Below are positions 14,005 to 21,536 of a stretch of DNA of 21,536 nt, one piece after another. Origin of the DNA: GWF2-50-93 sp049297395 (GTDB taxonomy: Bacteria > Verrucomicrobiota > Lentisphaeria > Victivallales > GWF2-50-93). The DNA lies in contig JBAQUG010000305.1 of NCBI GenBank assembly GCA_049297395.1, positions 1-21,536 on the forward strand. Direction: 5' to 3'. Position numbers and translations under genes: made by a program. The notes under the pieces are model-generated. The model did not search any database and was not told the DNA's origin. It worked only from the letters and a program-made list of their open reading frames with translations. Position 1 is the stretch's first letter; the number at the start of each line of letters is the position of its first letter.

Positions 14005-17000
14005 ATGAGAGGAAAGTGCACGCGGGAACACGATTTTCCGGGAATTAAACAAAAGAAGTTGATGCTCGTCCTTTCTGGAATGCTGCTGGCGTCGGCATGC
14101 CTTGCCGGTCCCACCGAGTTCAAGGAGGACTTCGAAAGCGCCGAGGCCGGCAAGCCGATCAAGGGGCAAAATTCCTGGGGCGAATTGATTTACGGACAGC
14201 ATCCCGCCGCCGTGGTGTCCTTCGGCGAGGATTCCGGGAACAAGACTAAGTTCATCAGGGGGCCGGGCGGAGCAGATCACTACAACTCCCGTGTCATCGA
14301 GCCGGAAATCTGCGCAGGCATCTTCAGTTCCAAAGTCATACTTGTGCGGATGGCCGTAAGAGGTGGCGGAAGCCTATGGCTGGGGGACGTGAAAGACCAG
14401 CAGCGGCTGGTAGTTGATGTCAGGGAACGATTGAGGGTGAATATCAATCACGACAAGGTTCTCAATGGAGTCGCGTCACCATTAAAGAAGGGAGCATGGT
14501 TCGATATCGCGTTCGCACTGGAAAAGCTCGACAATGGTTCATATAGGATCTACGCCGGAAGCAAGCCGTTCAACGATGGAAAATTTGAATTTGATGCCGA
14601 TCCATTGATCTCCTCCGTGGACATCGTAGCATCCGACATCGCGCCGACGAGCTGGAACTCTCTTTGCCTCAGGCTCGACGGGAACGATGCGGTGGACGAC
14701 ATTTCGATAGCGGGCTACAACGATCCAAGCGAACTTCCCGTCAAATTCAACACGTCAAAAAAACTGGAGACGGCCTACAAGCCACTCCTGGATCATCTGC
14801 TTCCACCGCGCCAGGCTTTCGATCTGAACGGTGTCTGGGAGGCTGCTCCCGTTCCGGCGGCGGAGCCCAAAGCCCCTGCTTCAGGCTGGCAGACGGTTCT
14901 CGTTCCGGACCAGCACAAGGGTCTTTTCACCGGGAAGAACGATTCAATCTGGTTCCGGAAAAGCTTCATGCTTGAGCACAAAGATCCCGAAATGCGCTAC
15001 TTCCTCTGCTTTGAGCGCGTCGCGGACTCCTGTGATGTTTCCCTCAACGGCCAGCCCGTGGGGGACAACGATGAAAATTACATGCCTTTCCGCATGGATG
15101 TCACCAGCCAGATTGTCGAAGGCAGGAATGAAATCATGGCAAGGGTACTGGCGCGTCAGCCCCCGGATAAGGACGGGAAATACGGCAGGGTCAACTGCCT
15201 GGGCGACGTAACGTTTCCGGGCATATCCATGCCGGTGCATCTCGAAAGCACGGGCGCTCTCACCATCGATGACATCTTCGTCATCACGAAGATTTCCCCC
15301 TCGCCGACGCTTGAGGCGCAGGTTACCGTCCGGAACAATTCATCAGGAGCAATGGACGTGTCGCTGCTTGCGACGGTTGGAAAAGAGTTCAGACAGGAAT
15401 TGGCTCCGGCAACCCTGGCCCCTGGCGAAAGCCGGACGCTCACGCTAAAGGGCGACTGGGCGAAACCGCATTTGTGGTGGCCTCACGATCCTTATCTCCA
15501 GTATCTTGATGTTGAAACCAAGTCCGGCGGGAAGACCGTGGACGCAAAACGGCAACGCTTCGGCTTTCGCGAAGTCAGCGTCAAGGGCCCCGACATGTTC
15601 TTCAACGGCGTGAAGTTCATACATCGCCGTACCTCAACGTATTCATACTGGTCCAACCAGGGCGAGGAGGTTAAAAAGAAGGAGATCGCGCTCCTGAAGG
15701 AACGCGGGTTCAATGGCTACCGGATCCAGATAGGCCCGTCTTTGCGGATTGTGCGGATTTGCGATGAACTTGGCTGGCTGGCAGAACCGGAAGCAGGCAT
15801 ATGCTATCCCCATGCCCATCAAGTAAACGACGCGTTCTGGCCAAATGCCGGGAAACACATCTCCTCCATGGTTAAGGCGCTCCGGAACAGCCCTTCCGTC
15901 ATTTACTGGGGAGTTGAAAATGAATTCGCGGGGTGGTCGACGGGAACACCGGAAGAGATGGCCTCCTGGTTTGCCAAGGTGGTCGGTTGGGGGGAAATGG
16001 TTTCCAAGCTTGATCCGACCCGCATCTGGACGGCTGACGGAGAGGGCGAGCTGGGCGGAATCAGGGGTGCTTCCGGAAAGCATGGTCCGTCTCCAACGCT
16101 GAACATCCATTATCCATGGCAGCCGTTCAAAATAGGAAATATGATTCCGAACACTGCGTACTGGCTTGATGAAAAACGTCCGTCCTGGTACGGGATTGTC
16201 TGGGACAGAACCAAACCGATAATGATCGGCGAGACGCTCTTTGAACCATATTGCCTGTTAATGCCTGATGGCATGACTCAATGGGCCGGGGACGCGGCGT
16301 ATGATTCCGAAAAAGGCGTTTATCAGGCCTGGTTTGATGCGATCCGCATGCTCACCGCCGGCTATTATCACGCCGACGTCGCATGTCTGAACTTCTGGGC
16401 GACCTACGAAACCATGCCGACTAATTCGCTCTACCGTCTCGGTCAACCCGTCCCTGATTTCCTTATAGCGCAACGTGAGTTCTCCGGTAATTTTAATGGA
16501 GGAGCAACGGTCTCACGGGACATCATCATCTATAATCAGACCTTCGTTCCCATGAAGGGCGTCTTCACTTCGCGGCTTGCCGGGAATGATAAAATATATG
16601 ACAGCGCCCGAATCGAGATGACGATACCGGCAGGCGGAAGAAACGAACTGCCGGTCATGCTGGCCGTTCCCGCCGTCAAGGCCAGGACGGATCTTCAGTG
16701 GAATTTGAAGCTCACCGATCCTACGGGGCGTGTTGTCGCCGAGGAGAACTATGAACTCACAGCGTTCCCTCAGATCACGCCTGCGCCGCCGGCGAACTGT
16801 GCGCTTGTCGCGGGCGATGCAGGGGTGCTGAAAGACCTTGCCTTCCGCGAACGTTACACCGACATCGCAACCGCATTGGCGAAGCATCCGCCGACCCTGC
16901 TCATCGCGTCATATAAACTTTCCATCATTGATGCTGCCGCTCTCAATAAGGCGGTGCAGGACGGCTTGAAGGTGCTGATACTCGAATCGGAGCCGGCGGG

Positions 17001-18600
17001 AACCAGCCCTGTGCAGGTTGACGCCAAGCACTACGCGGCATTCGCTTTTATCCGTGCGCCATTCGATCCGGCGATCAAAGGTTTCTCCGACAAGAACCTC
17101 CGCCTCTGGGAGCCCGCGCATCTGGCCAGCAATAATACCTTCTTCAAGCCGAAGCAGGGTGACCATGATATCATCCTCGACTGCGGCGGTCCCGACGGCC
17201 TGCAGCATACGCCGCTCATCAGGGTCTATGCCGGCCGGGGTTATTATCTTCTCTGCCAGATGCCCATCCTTCGTTCGCTCGCGACGGAACCCGCGGCAGC
17301 ACATTTACTGCAGACTTTGCTTGCATCTCTCAACACGGCATTGCCGCAACCTTCACAGTTTGCAGTATTGGCCGGTGATTCAGGCGGAAAGCTCGCCGAG
17401 GCTCTGAAAAAGGCTGAGATCCCGCTATCGAATGATCCCAAGGCGCCGGTTGCGATCATCAACGGGCGCGAACCGCTCTCGGAAGAAACGCTTGCGCTGA
17501 TCAAGGCGCGGCTTGAGAATGGCGGCACCGTGCTGGTGAGCGGGCTTTCATCGGAGAACGCAAGCCTTCTATCGCAAAAAATGAAATGCTCTATCGCGGT
17601 GGCGCCTTCGACGGCGCGCCAGCTCCTGGTGAAAAAGCCTTCGCCGATCAGCACGGGTATTTCCGCCCACGATCTTTGCTGGTTCCAGGGCAGGGATTTC
17701 GCCCAAATGGTGGGTGCCCAAATGAGTGGCGGTAAATTCCAACCGAAGGGCGAACCGATGCTTGACGGAGAACTTGTCGCGAAGGGTGAAGACATTGAAT
17801 CGCCGTTCGTGCCGTCCGGGCTCATCCGTATGCCACTTTGCGGCGGGAACCTCATCATCACCACCATCGCCTGGGACAGCTTCCTCGCCGTACAGCCCGT
17901 CAAGGCGCAACGGGTCATTACGACGCTCCTGCACAATGCCGGATGCAAGGTAAGTAAAAACAGTGGTACCATCCGCACCTATGCGGCGGTTGACCTGAAG
18001 GCGCTCGTCAACCGCGGGTTCTGGAACCGGGCCGGCGCCAAAGCCCCCGGCTGGTTCGGCGATCCGAAGGACGATCTGCGCTATTTCCCGGTCAACGTCA
18101 CGGGCAATGACCCGGTGCTCATCAACATGCAACAGCCGCCGGAACGTTTCCCCGACGGCCTGCTGAACTATGCGGGCATTGATTTCGCGGTCATCAACCC
18201 CGAGCTGAATAATGGTCTCTCCTGCCTGGTAGTCGCGGCCGGCAAGTCGGTGCGCGTGCCGGTCAATGCCGCAGGCAGTACAGTGTGGATGCTGGGCGCC
18301 CTCGACAAGATCCGCCCTGAAGGCACAGAAGCGGCGCGCGCTACAATCGTCTATACTGATGGAACATCAACCGTTGCAAATATTCGCGCGGGCATCGACC
18401 TCAACGGATATCAATATCCCACGACGGTGTCTCAGGGATTGTGCGCCTGGATAGGGCCGACGCCAACACGCACCGATGCGGTGCTCTGGTGCTTCAGTGT
18501 CGCGAACCCCGAGCCCGGAAAGACCATCGCCGCTCTCGAGCTTGCGCCGAAGGATGCCTCGCTCGGACTCATTGCCGTCAGTGTCGAAACGCAGGAATGA
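14005..18600 (+). CDS. Giant secreted GH2-family glycosidase, copy 1
   Basis: A 1531-residue exported enzyme. A signal segment (about 18-35, LMLVLSGMLLASACLA) is followed by a laminin-G/concanavalin-like beta domain (about 36-240). Next come the GH2 sugar-binding jelly roll (about 272-420, FDLNGVWEA to VPVHLEST), an immunoglobulin-like linker (about 420-525) and the TIM barrel (about 526-830). The barrel carries acid/base E640 in GVENEF and nucleophile candidate E743 in MIGETLFEP. After another beta domain (about 835-920) come two Rossmann-like, GATase-type segments (about 930-1115 and 1118-1315) and a C-terminal beta sandwich (1320-1531). Most GH2 enzymes are 600-1100 residues, so the flanking domains are extra. 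The start follows TGGAGG by eight bases. Substrate (beta-galactoside, glucuronide or other) is not determined. Confidence 0.85.
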   Translation: MRGKCTREHDFPGIKQKKLMLVLSGMLLASACLAGPTEFKEDFESAEAGKPIKGQNSWGELIYGQHPAAVVSFGEDSGNKTKFIRGPGGADHYNSRVIEPEICAGIFSSKVILVRMAVRGGGSLWLGDVKDQQRLVVDVRERLRVNINHDKVLNGVASPLKKGAWFDIAFALEKLDNGSYRIYAGSKPFNDGKFEFDADPLISSVDIVASDIAPTSWNSLCLRLDGNDAVDDISIAGYNDPSELPVKFNTSKKLETAYKPLLDHLLPPRQAFDLNGVWEAAPVPAAEPKAPASGWQTVLVPDQHKGLFTGKNDSIWFRKSFMLEHKDPEMRYFLCFERVADSCDVSLNGQPVGDNDENYMPFRMDVTSQIVEGRNEIMARVLARQPPDKDGKYGRVNCLGDVTFPGISMPVHLESTGALTIDDIFVITKISPSPTLEAQVTVRNNSSGAMDVSLLATVGKEFRQELAPATLAPGESRTLTLKGDWAKPHLWWPHDPYLQYLDVETKSGGKTVDAKRQRFGFREVSVKGPDMFFNGVKFIHRRTSTYSYWSNQGEEVKKKEIALLKERGFNGYRIQIGPSLRIVRICDELGWLAEPEAGICYPHAHQVNDAFWPNAGKHISSMVKALRNSPSVIYWGVENEFAGWSTGTPEEMASWFAKVVGWGEMVSKLDPTRIWTADGEGELGGIRGASGKHGPSPTLNIHYPWQPFKIGNMIPNTAYWLDEKRPSWYGIVWDRTKPIMIGETLFEPYCLLMPDGMTQWAGDAAYDSEKGVYQAWFDAIRMLTAGYYHADVACLNFWATYETMPTNSLYRLGQPVPDFLIAQREFSGNFNGGATVSRDIIIYNQTFVPMKGVFTSRLAGNDKIYDSARIEMTIPAGGRNELPVMLAVPAVKARTDLQWNLKLTDPTGRVVAEENYELTAFPQITPAPPANCALVAGDAGVLKDLAFRERYTDIATALAKHPPTLLIASYKLSIIDAAALNKAVQDGLKVLILESEPAGTSPVQVDAKHYAAFAFIRAPFDPAIKGFSDKNLRLWEPAHLASNNTFFKPKQGDHDIILDCGGPDGLQHTPLIRVYAGRGYYLLCQMPILRSLATEPAAAHLLQTLLASLNTALPQPSQFAVLAGDSGGKLAEALKKAEIPLSNDPKAPVAIINGREPLSEETLALIKARLENGGTVLVSGLSSENASLLSQKMKCSIAVAPSTARQLLVKKPSPISTGISAHDLCWFQGRDFAQMVGAQMSGGKFQPKGEPMLDGELVAKGEDIESPFVPSGLIRMPLCGGNLIITTIAWDSFLAVQPVKAQRVITTLLHNAGCKVSKNSGTIRTYAAVDLKALVNRGFWNRAGAKAPGWFGDPKDDLRYFPVNVTGNDPVLINMQQPPERFPDGLLNYAGIDFAVINPELNNGLSCLVVAAGKSVRVPVNAAGSTVWMLGALDKIRPEGTEAARATIVYTDGTSTVANIRAGIDLNGYQYPTTVSQGLCAWIGPTPTRTDAVLWCFSVANPEPGKTIAALELAPKDASLGLIAVSVETQE

Positions 18601-18628
18601 ATAACCGATACCGGTAATTTTAAATCGC

Positions 18629-18651
18629 AATAAAAAAATGGAGGCAGATAC
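18629..18651 (+). repeat. Conserved ribosome-binding leader of the tandem GH2 genes
   Basis: AATAAAAAAATGGAGGCAG and the bases up to the start codon repeat, with one base difference in length, the leader of copy 1 at 13981-14004. The duplication therefore began just upstream of the ribosome site, and the 16-bp hairpin was not included. GGAGG lies eight bases before the ATG. The gap between the two genes is only 51 bp with no promoter seen, so they are probably co-transcribed. Confidence 0.7.
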
Positions 18652-21536
18652 ATGAACGGAAAGCGCACGCAGGAACACGATTTTCCGGGAATTAAACAAA
18701 AAAAGTTGGTGCTCTTCCTTTCTGGAATGCTGCTGGCGTCGGCATGCCTGGCGGGCTCAGCCGAGTTCAAGGAGGACTTCGAAAGCGCCGAGGCCGGCAA
18801 ACCGATCAAGGGGCAAAATTCCTGGGGCGAATCGATTTACGGACAACACCCCGCCGCCGTGGTGTCCTTCGGCGAGGATATCGAAAACAAAACAAAGTTC
18901 ATCAAGGGGCCGGGCGGAGCAGATCACTACAACTCCCGTGCCATCGAGCCGGAAATATGCGCCGGCATCTTCAGTTCCAAAGTCATACTTGTGCGTGTGT
19001 CCGTAAAGGGCAGTACAAGCCTATGGCTTGGAGATGCGAAAGATCAACAGAGGCTGGTCTTTGACATCGGTGAACGATTGAGGGTGAATGTCAATCACGA
19101 CAAGGTTCTCAATGGAGTCGCGTCCCCATTAAAGAAGGGAGCCTGGTTCGAAATCGCGTTCGCGCTGGAAAAGCTCGACAATGGTTCCCACAAGATCTAT
19201 GCCGGGATCAAGCCGTTCAACGATGGGAAAATGGAATTCGATGCCGACCCCTTGATCTCCTCCGTGGACATCGCCGCATCCGACATTGCGCCGACGAGCT
19301 GGAACTCACTTTGCCTCAGGCTCGATGGGAACGATGCGGTAGACGACATTTCCATCGGGGGTTACAGCGACATGAATGAGCTTCCAGTCAAATTCAACAC
19401 GTCAAAAAAACTGGAGACGGCCTACAATCCGCTCTTAGATCATCTGCTTCCGCCGCGCCAGGCTTTCGATCTGAACGGTATCTGGGAGGCTGCTCCCGCC
19501 CCGGCGACGGAGCCGGAGCCCCCTGCCTCGGGTTGGCAGACGGTCGTAGTTCCAGATGAACACCGGGGACTTTTCACCGGGAAAAACGATTCCGTCTGGT
19601 TCCGAAAAAGTTTCCGTATCGACCGCAAGGATCCGGAAATGCGCTATTTCCTCTGCTTTGAGCGCGTCACGGACACCTGCGAGATCTTCGTCAACAAACA
19701 GTCTGCGGGAAGCAGCGATGACGGCTACTTCCCATTCAGAATCGATGTCACTGGTCTCATCTTGGAAGGCTCCAACGGGCTTCTGGTGAAAGTCCTAAGC
19801 CCCGCTGCAAACAAGGTTCCAGGCAGAAGGCCTCAGGGCTTCGGCTATAACTACGGCCTGCTCTCCGGCATACCATTCCCAGTCCACCTTGAAAGTGCCG
19901 GAGCGTTGACAATCGAGGATATTTTCGTCATTACAAGACTTTCGCCTTCTCCGATGCTCGAAGCCCAGGTTACCGTCAGGAACAATTCATCAAAGGCGAT
20001 GGATGCGTCGTTGCTTGCGACGGTTGGAAAAGAGTTCAGACAGGAGTTGGCTCCGGCAAGCCTGGCTCCAGGCGAAAGCCGGATCCTCACGCTCAAGGGC
20101 AACTGGACGAAGCCGCATTTGTGGTGGCCCCATGATCCCTATCTACAGTATATTGATGTTGAGATCAGGAGAGAGGGGAAGACTGTGGACGCGAAGCGGC
20201 AGCGTTTTGGATTCAGAGAAATCAGCGTTAAGGGGCCTGACATGTTTCTCAACGGCGTAAAATTCATGCATCGCCGCAGCTCGATGATTTCGTACTGGAG
20301 CAATGTCGGGGAGGAAGTCCAACGAAACAACATAGCTCTATTGAGGGAACGCGGATTCAACGGATACCGGATCCATGGAGGACCGTCTCTGAGAGTTGCC
20401 AGGACCGCCGACGAACTTGGCTGGCTTGTCGCCCCTGAAGCCGCAATCTGCAGTCCGAAGGGCGGCGCTGTGCTTCCGGAATTCTGGCCCGCCGCCGGAA
20501 AACATCTGTCCGGCATGATCCGGACGATGAGGAACAGCCCGTCCGTCATCTACTGGTGCCTCTCAAATGAATTCGCGAGCTACTTCACGAAAGGGACCCC
20601 CGAAGAAAAGGCCCAGGTGGATGAGAAGATGATTGGCTTCGGAAAAATGGCCGTTGAACTTGATCCTGCCCACATCTGGACATGTTCCGGCGACGGTGAA
20701 CTTGGAGGAATGGGAAAACATGGTCCAGCCCCTTCCTTGAGCTTCCACTATCCGTGGCAGCCGTTCAAGATCGGCAACATGATTCCCAATACCGCCTATT
20801 GGCTCGACGAGGGACTCGCACCCTGGTATGGCATCGTATGGGATCGGACGAAACCCCTTTTCATCAGCGAAGACCTCTATCCTCCTTATGCGCTGCATAT
20901 ACCGGACGGGATGACTCAATGGGCCGGAGATTCGGCGTATGACCCCGAAAAGGGCGTCTACAAGGCATGGTTCGACTCCGTCCGCATGCTCGCCAACGGC
21001 TACTATCATGCCGGCGTCTCATGCTGGAACATATGGGGCACCTATGAAACCATGCCCAACAACCCTCTATATGATTTAGGTCAACCCGTTCCTGATTTCC
21101 TGATCGCGCTTCGCGAGTCCTCCGGTAACTTATTCTGCAATTCATCCACTACGCGCAAGATCATCCTCTACAACCAGACATTTGTCAATGTTGACTGCGT
21201 TCTCACGTCGCGTCTGACTGGAAAGGACAAGGAATACCGTAAAGTTGAAAACACCTTATCCCTGCCAGCCGGAGAAAGAAAAGAAGTGTCAATTCAACTG
21301 GATATCCCCGATTTCATGTCCAGGTCAAATCTGCAATGGAGCCTGACGCTTACCGACAAGCCGGGACATATCCTGGCTCAGGAGAAATACGAAGTCACGG
21401 CGTTCCAAAAGACAGCGGTCACACCACCGGCAAACTGCGTCCTCGTCGCGGGCGACGCCCAGATCCTCAAGGATACAGCTTTTCCAGCAGGCCGCTTCAC
21501 TGACCTGCAATCTGCGTTGGAGAAGCGCCCCGCAGC
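18652..21536 (+). CDS. Giant secreted GH2-family glycosidase, copy 2 (runs off window)
   Basis: The reading frame stays open for 961 codons to the window edge and has no stop inside. It is a tandem paralogue of the preceding gene, with the same TGGAGGCAGATAC before the start, the same signal segment (LVLFLSGMLLASACLAG), the laminin-G-like domain, the GH2 jelly roll, and a barrel with acid/base E640 (LSNEFAS) and nucleophile candidate E740 (ISEDLYPP). The visible end is entering the first GATase-like segment (CVLVAGDAQILKD). It is nearly identical to copy 1 over the first 280 codons and in 420-530. It differs strongly at 345-405 and around the barrel loops, where for example GETLFEP is replaced by SEDLYPP. 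Both catalytic glutamates remain, so it is probably active on a related but different bond or sugar. Confidence 0.88.
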   Translation, partial: MNGKRTQEHDFPGIKQKKLVLFLSGMLLASACLAGSAEFKEDFESAEAGKPIKGQNSWGESIYGQHPAAVVSFGEDIENKTKFIKGPGGADHYNSRAIEPEICAGIFSSKVILVRVSVKGSTSLWLGDAKDQQRLVFDIGERLRVNVNHDKVLNGVASPLKKGAWFEIAFALEKLDNGSHKIYAGIKPFNDGKMEFDADPLISSVDIAASDIAPTSWNSLCLRLDGNDAVDDISIGGYSDMNELPVKFNTSKKLETAYNPLLDHLLPPRQAFDLNGIWEAAPAPATEPEPPASGWQTVVVPDEHRGLFTGKNDSVWFRKSFRIDRKDPEMRYFLCFERVTDTCEIFVNKQSAGSSDDGYFPFRIDVTGLILEGSNGLLVKVLSPAANKVPGRRPQGFGYNYGLLSGIPFPVHLESAGALTIEDIFVITRLSPSPMLEAQVTVRNNSSKAMDASLLATVGKEFRQELAPASLAPGESRILTLKGNWTKPHLWWPHDPYLQYIDVEIRREGKTVDAKRQRFGFREISVKGPDMFLNGVKFMHRRSSMISYWSNVGEEVQRNNIALLRERGFNGYRIHGGPSLRVARTADELGWLVAPEAAICSPKGGAVLPEFWPAAGKHLSGMIRTMRNSPSVIYWCLSNEFASYFTKGTPEEKAQVDEKMIGFGKMAVELDPAHIWTCSGDGELGGMGKHGPAPSLSFHYPWQPFKIGNMIPNTAYWLDEGLAPWYGIVWDRTKPLFISEDLYPPYALHIPDGMTQWAGDSAYDPEKGVYKAWFDSVRMLANGYYHAGVSCWNIWGTYETMPNNPLYDLGQPVPDFLIALRESSGNLFCNSSTTRKIILYNQTFVNVDCVLTSRLTGKDKEYRKVENTLSLPAGERKEVSIQLDIPDFMSRSNLQWSLTLTDKPGHILAQEKYEVTAFQKTAVTPPANCVLVAGDAQILKDTAFPAGRFTDLQSALEKRPA

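Noticed and set aside
14005..14110. GH2 signal peptide as a lipoprotein signal (ASAC)
   Set aside because: The -3 position of the would-be lipobox is Ala rather than Leu/Val/Ile, and an ordinary cleavage after ACLA is equally possible.
17244..17978. 244-codon reverse-strand open frame inside GH2 copy 1
   Set aside because: It lies entirely within the glycosidase gene, with no ribosome site or recognisable domain, and is explained by codon bias of the forward gene.

Overview
The window looks like chromosomal DNA of a PVC-superphylum bacterium, most probably Lentisphaerota (Victivallis-like). This rests on recognition of gene families, not on a marker gene. The pointers are two short-leader pseudopilins starting FTLIELLVV (one with a clean C-terminal H-X9-DG motif), a PocR-AraC regulator, a GntR regulator joined to a pseudopilin, very large secreted multidomain glycosidases, and hairpin-rich intergenic repeats. 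No rRNA, tRNA, CRISPR array, integrase or intact insertion sequence was seen.

Region 1 (1-5060) is a sugar-use operon with a divergent regulator. A PocR-AraC activator reads leftward (233-1069). Facing away from it are a class II aldolase (1201-2124), a fucose/arabinose-isomerase-family protein (2121-3536, ATGA overlap) and an FGGY kinase (3557-5059). Isomerase, kinase and aldolase make a complete aldose to ketose to ketose-phosphate to triose route. The exact sugar cannot be read from the sequence.

Region 2 (5060-5900) is mostly decayed or non-coding. It has inverted repeats, a small C4 zinc-ribbon protein behind a good promoter, and a 34-codon stub of a DEDD exonuclease.

Region 3 (5842-12599) begins with a perfect-consensus promoter. 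It holds a GntR regulator overlapping a pseudopilin gene (ATGA), then three exported proteins: a GH42-like glycosidase, a small beta-sandwich (CBM-like) protein and an alpha/beta-hydrolase resembling acetylxylan esterases. Together they suggest breakdown of a substituted, possibly acetylated, polysaccharide.

Region 4 (12600-21536) opens with a 299-bp, roughly 89% identical copy of the GntR-tail/pseudopilin-head junction. This yields a truncated regulator and a chimeric second pseudopilin with two FTLIE leader motifs. A perfect 16-bp hairpin follows, then two tandem paralogous GH2-type enzymes of about 1500 residues. The second is open to the window edge, with 961 codons visible.

The most unusual feature is the linkage of GntR regulator, pseudopilin and secreted glycosidases. 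No SusC/SusD pair, TonB receptor or ABC transporter is visible. The repeated, rearranged regulator-pilin junction suggests that this unit has been copied as a module.
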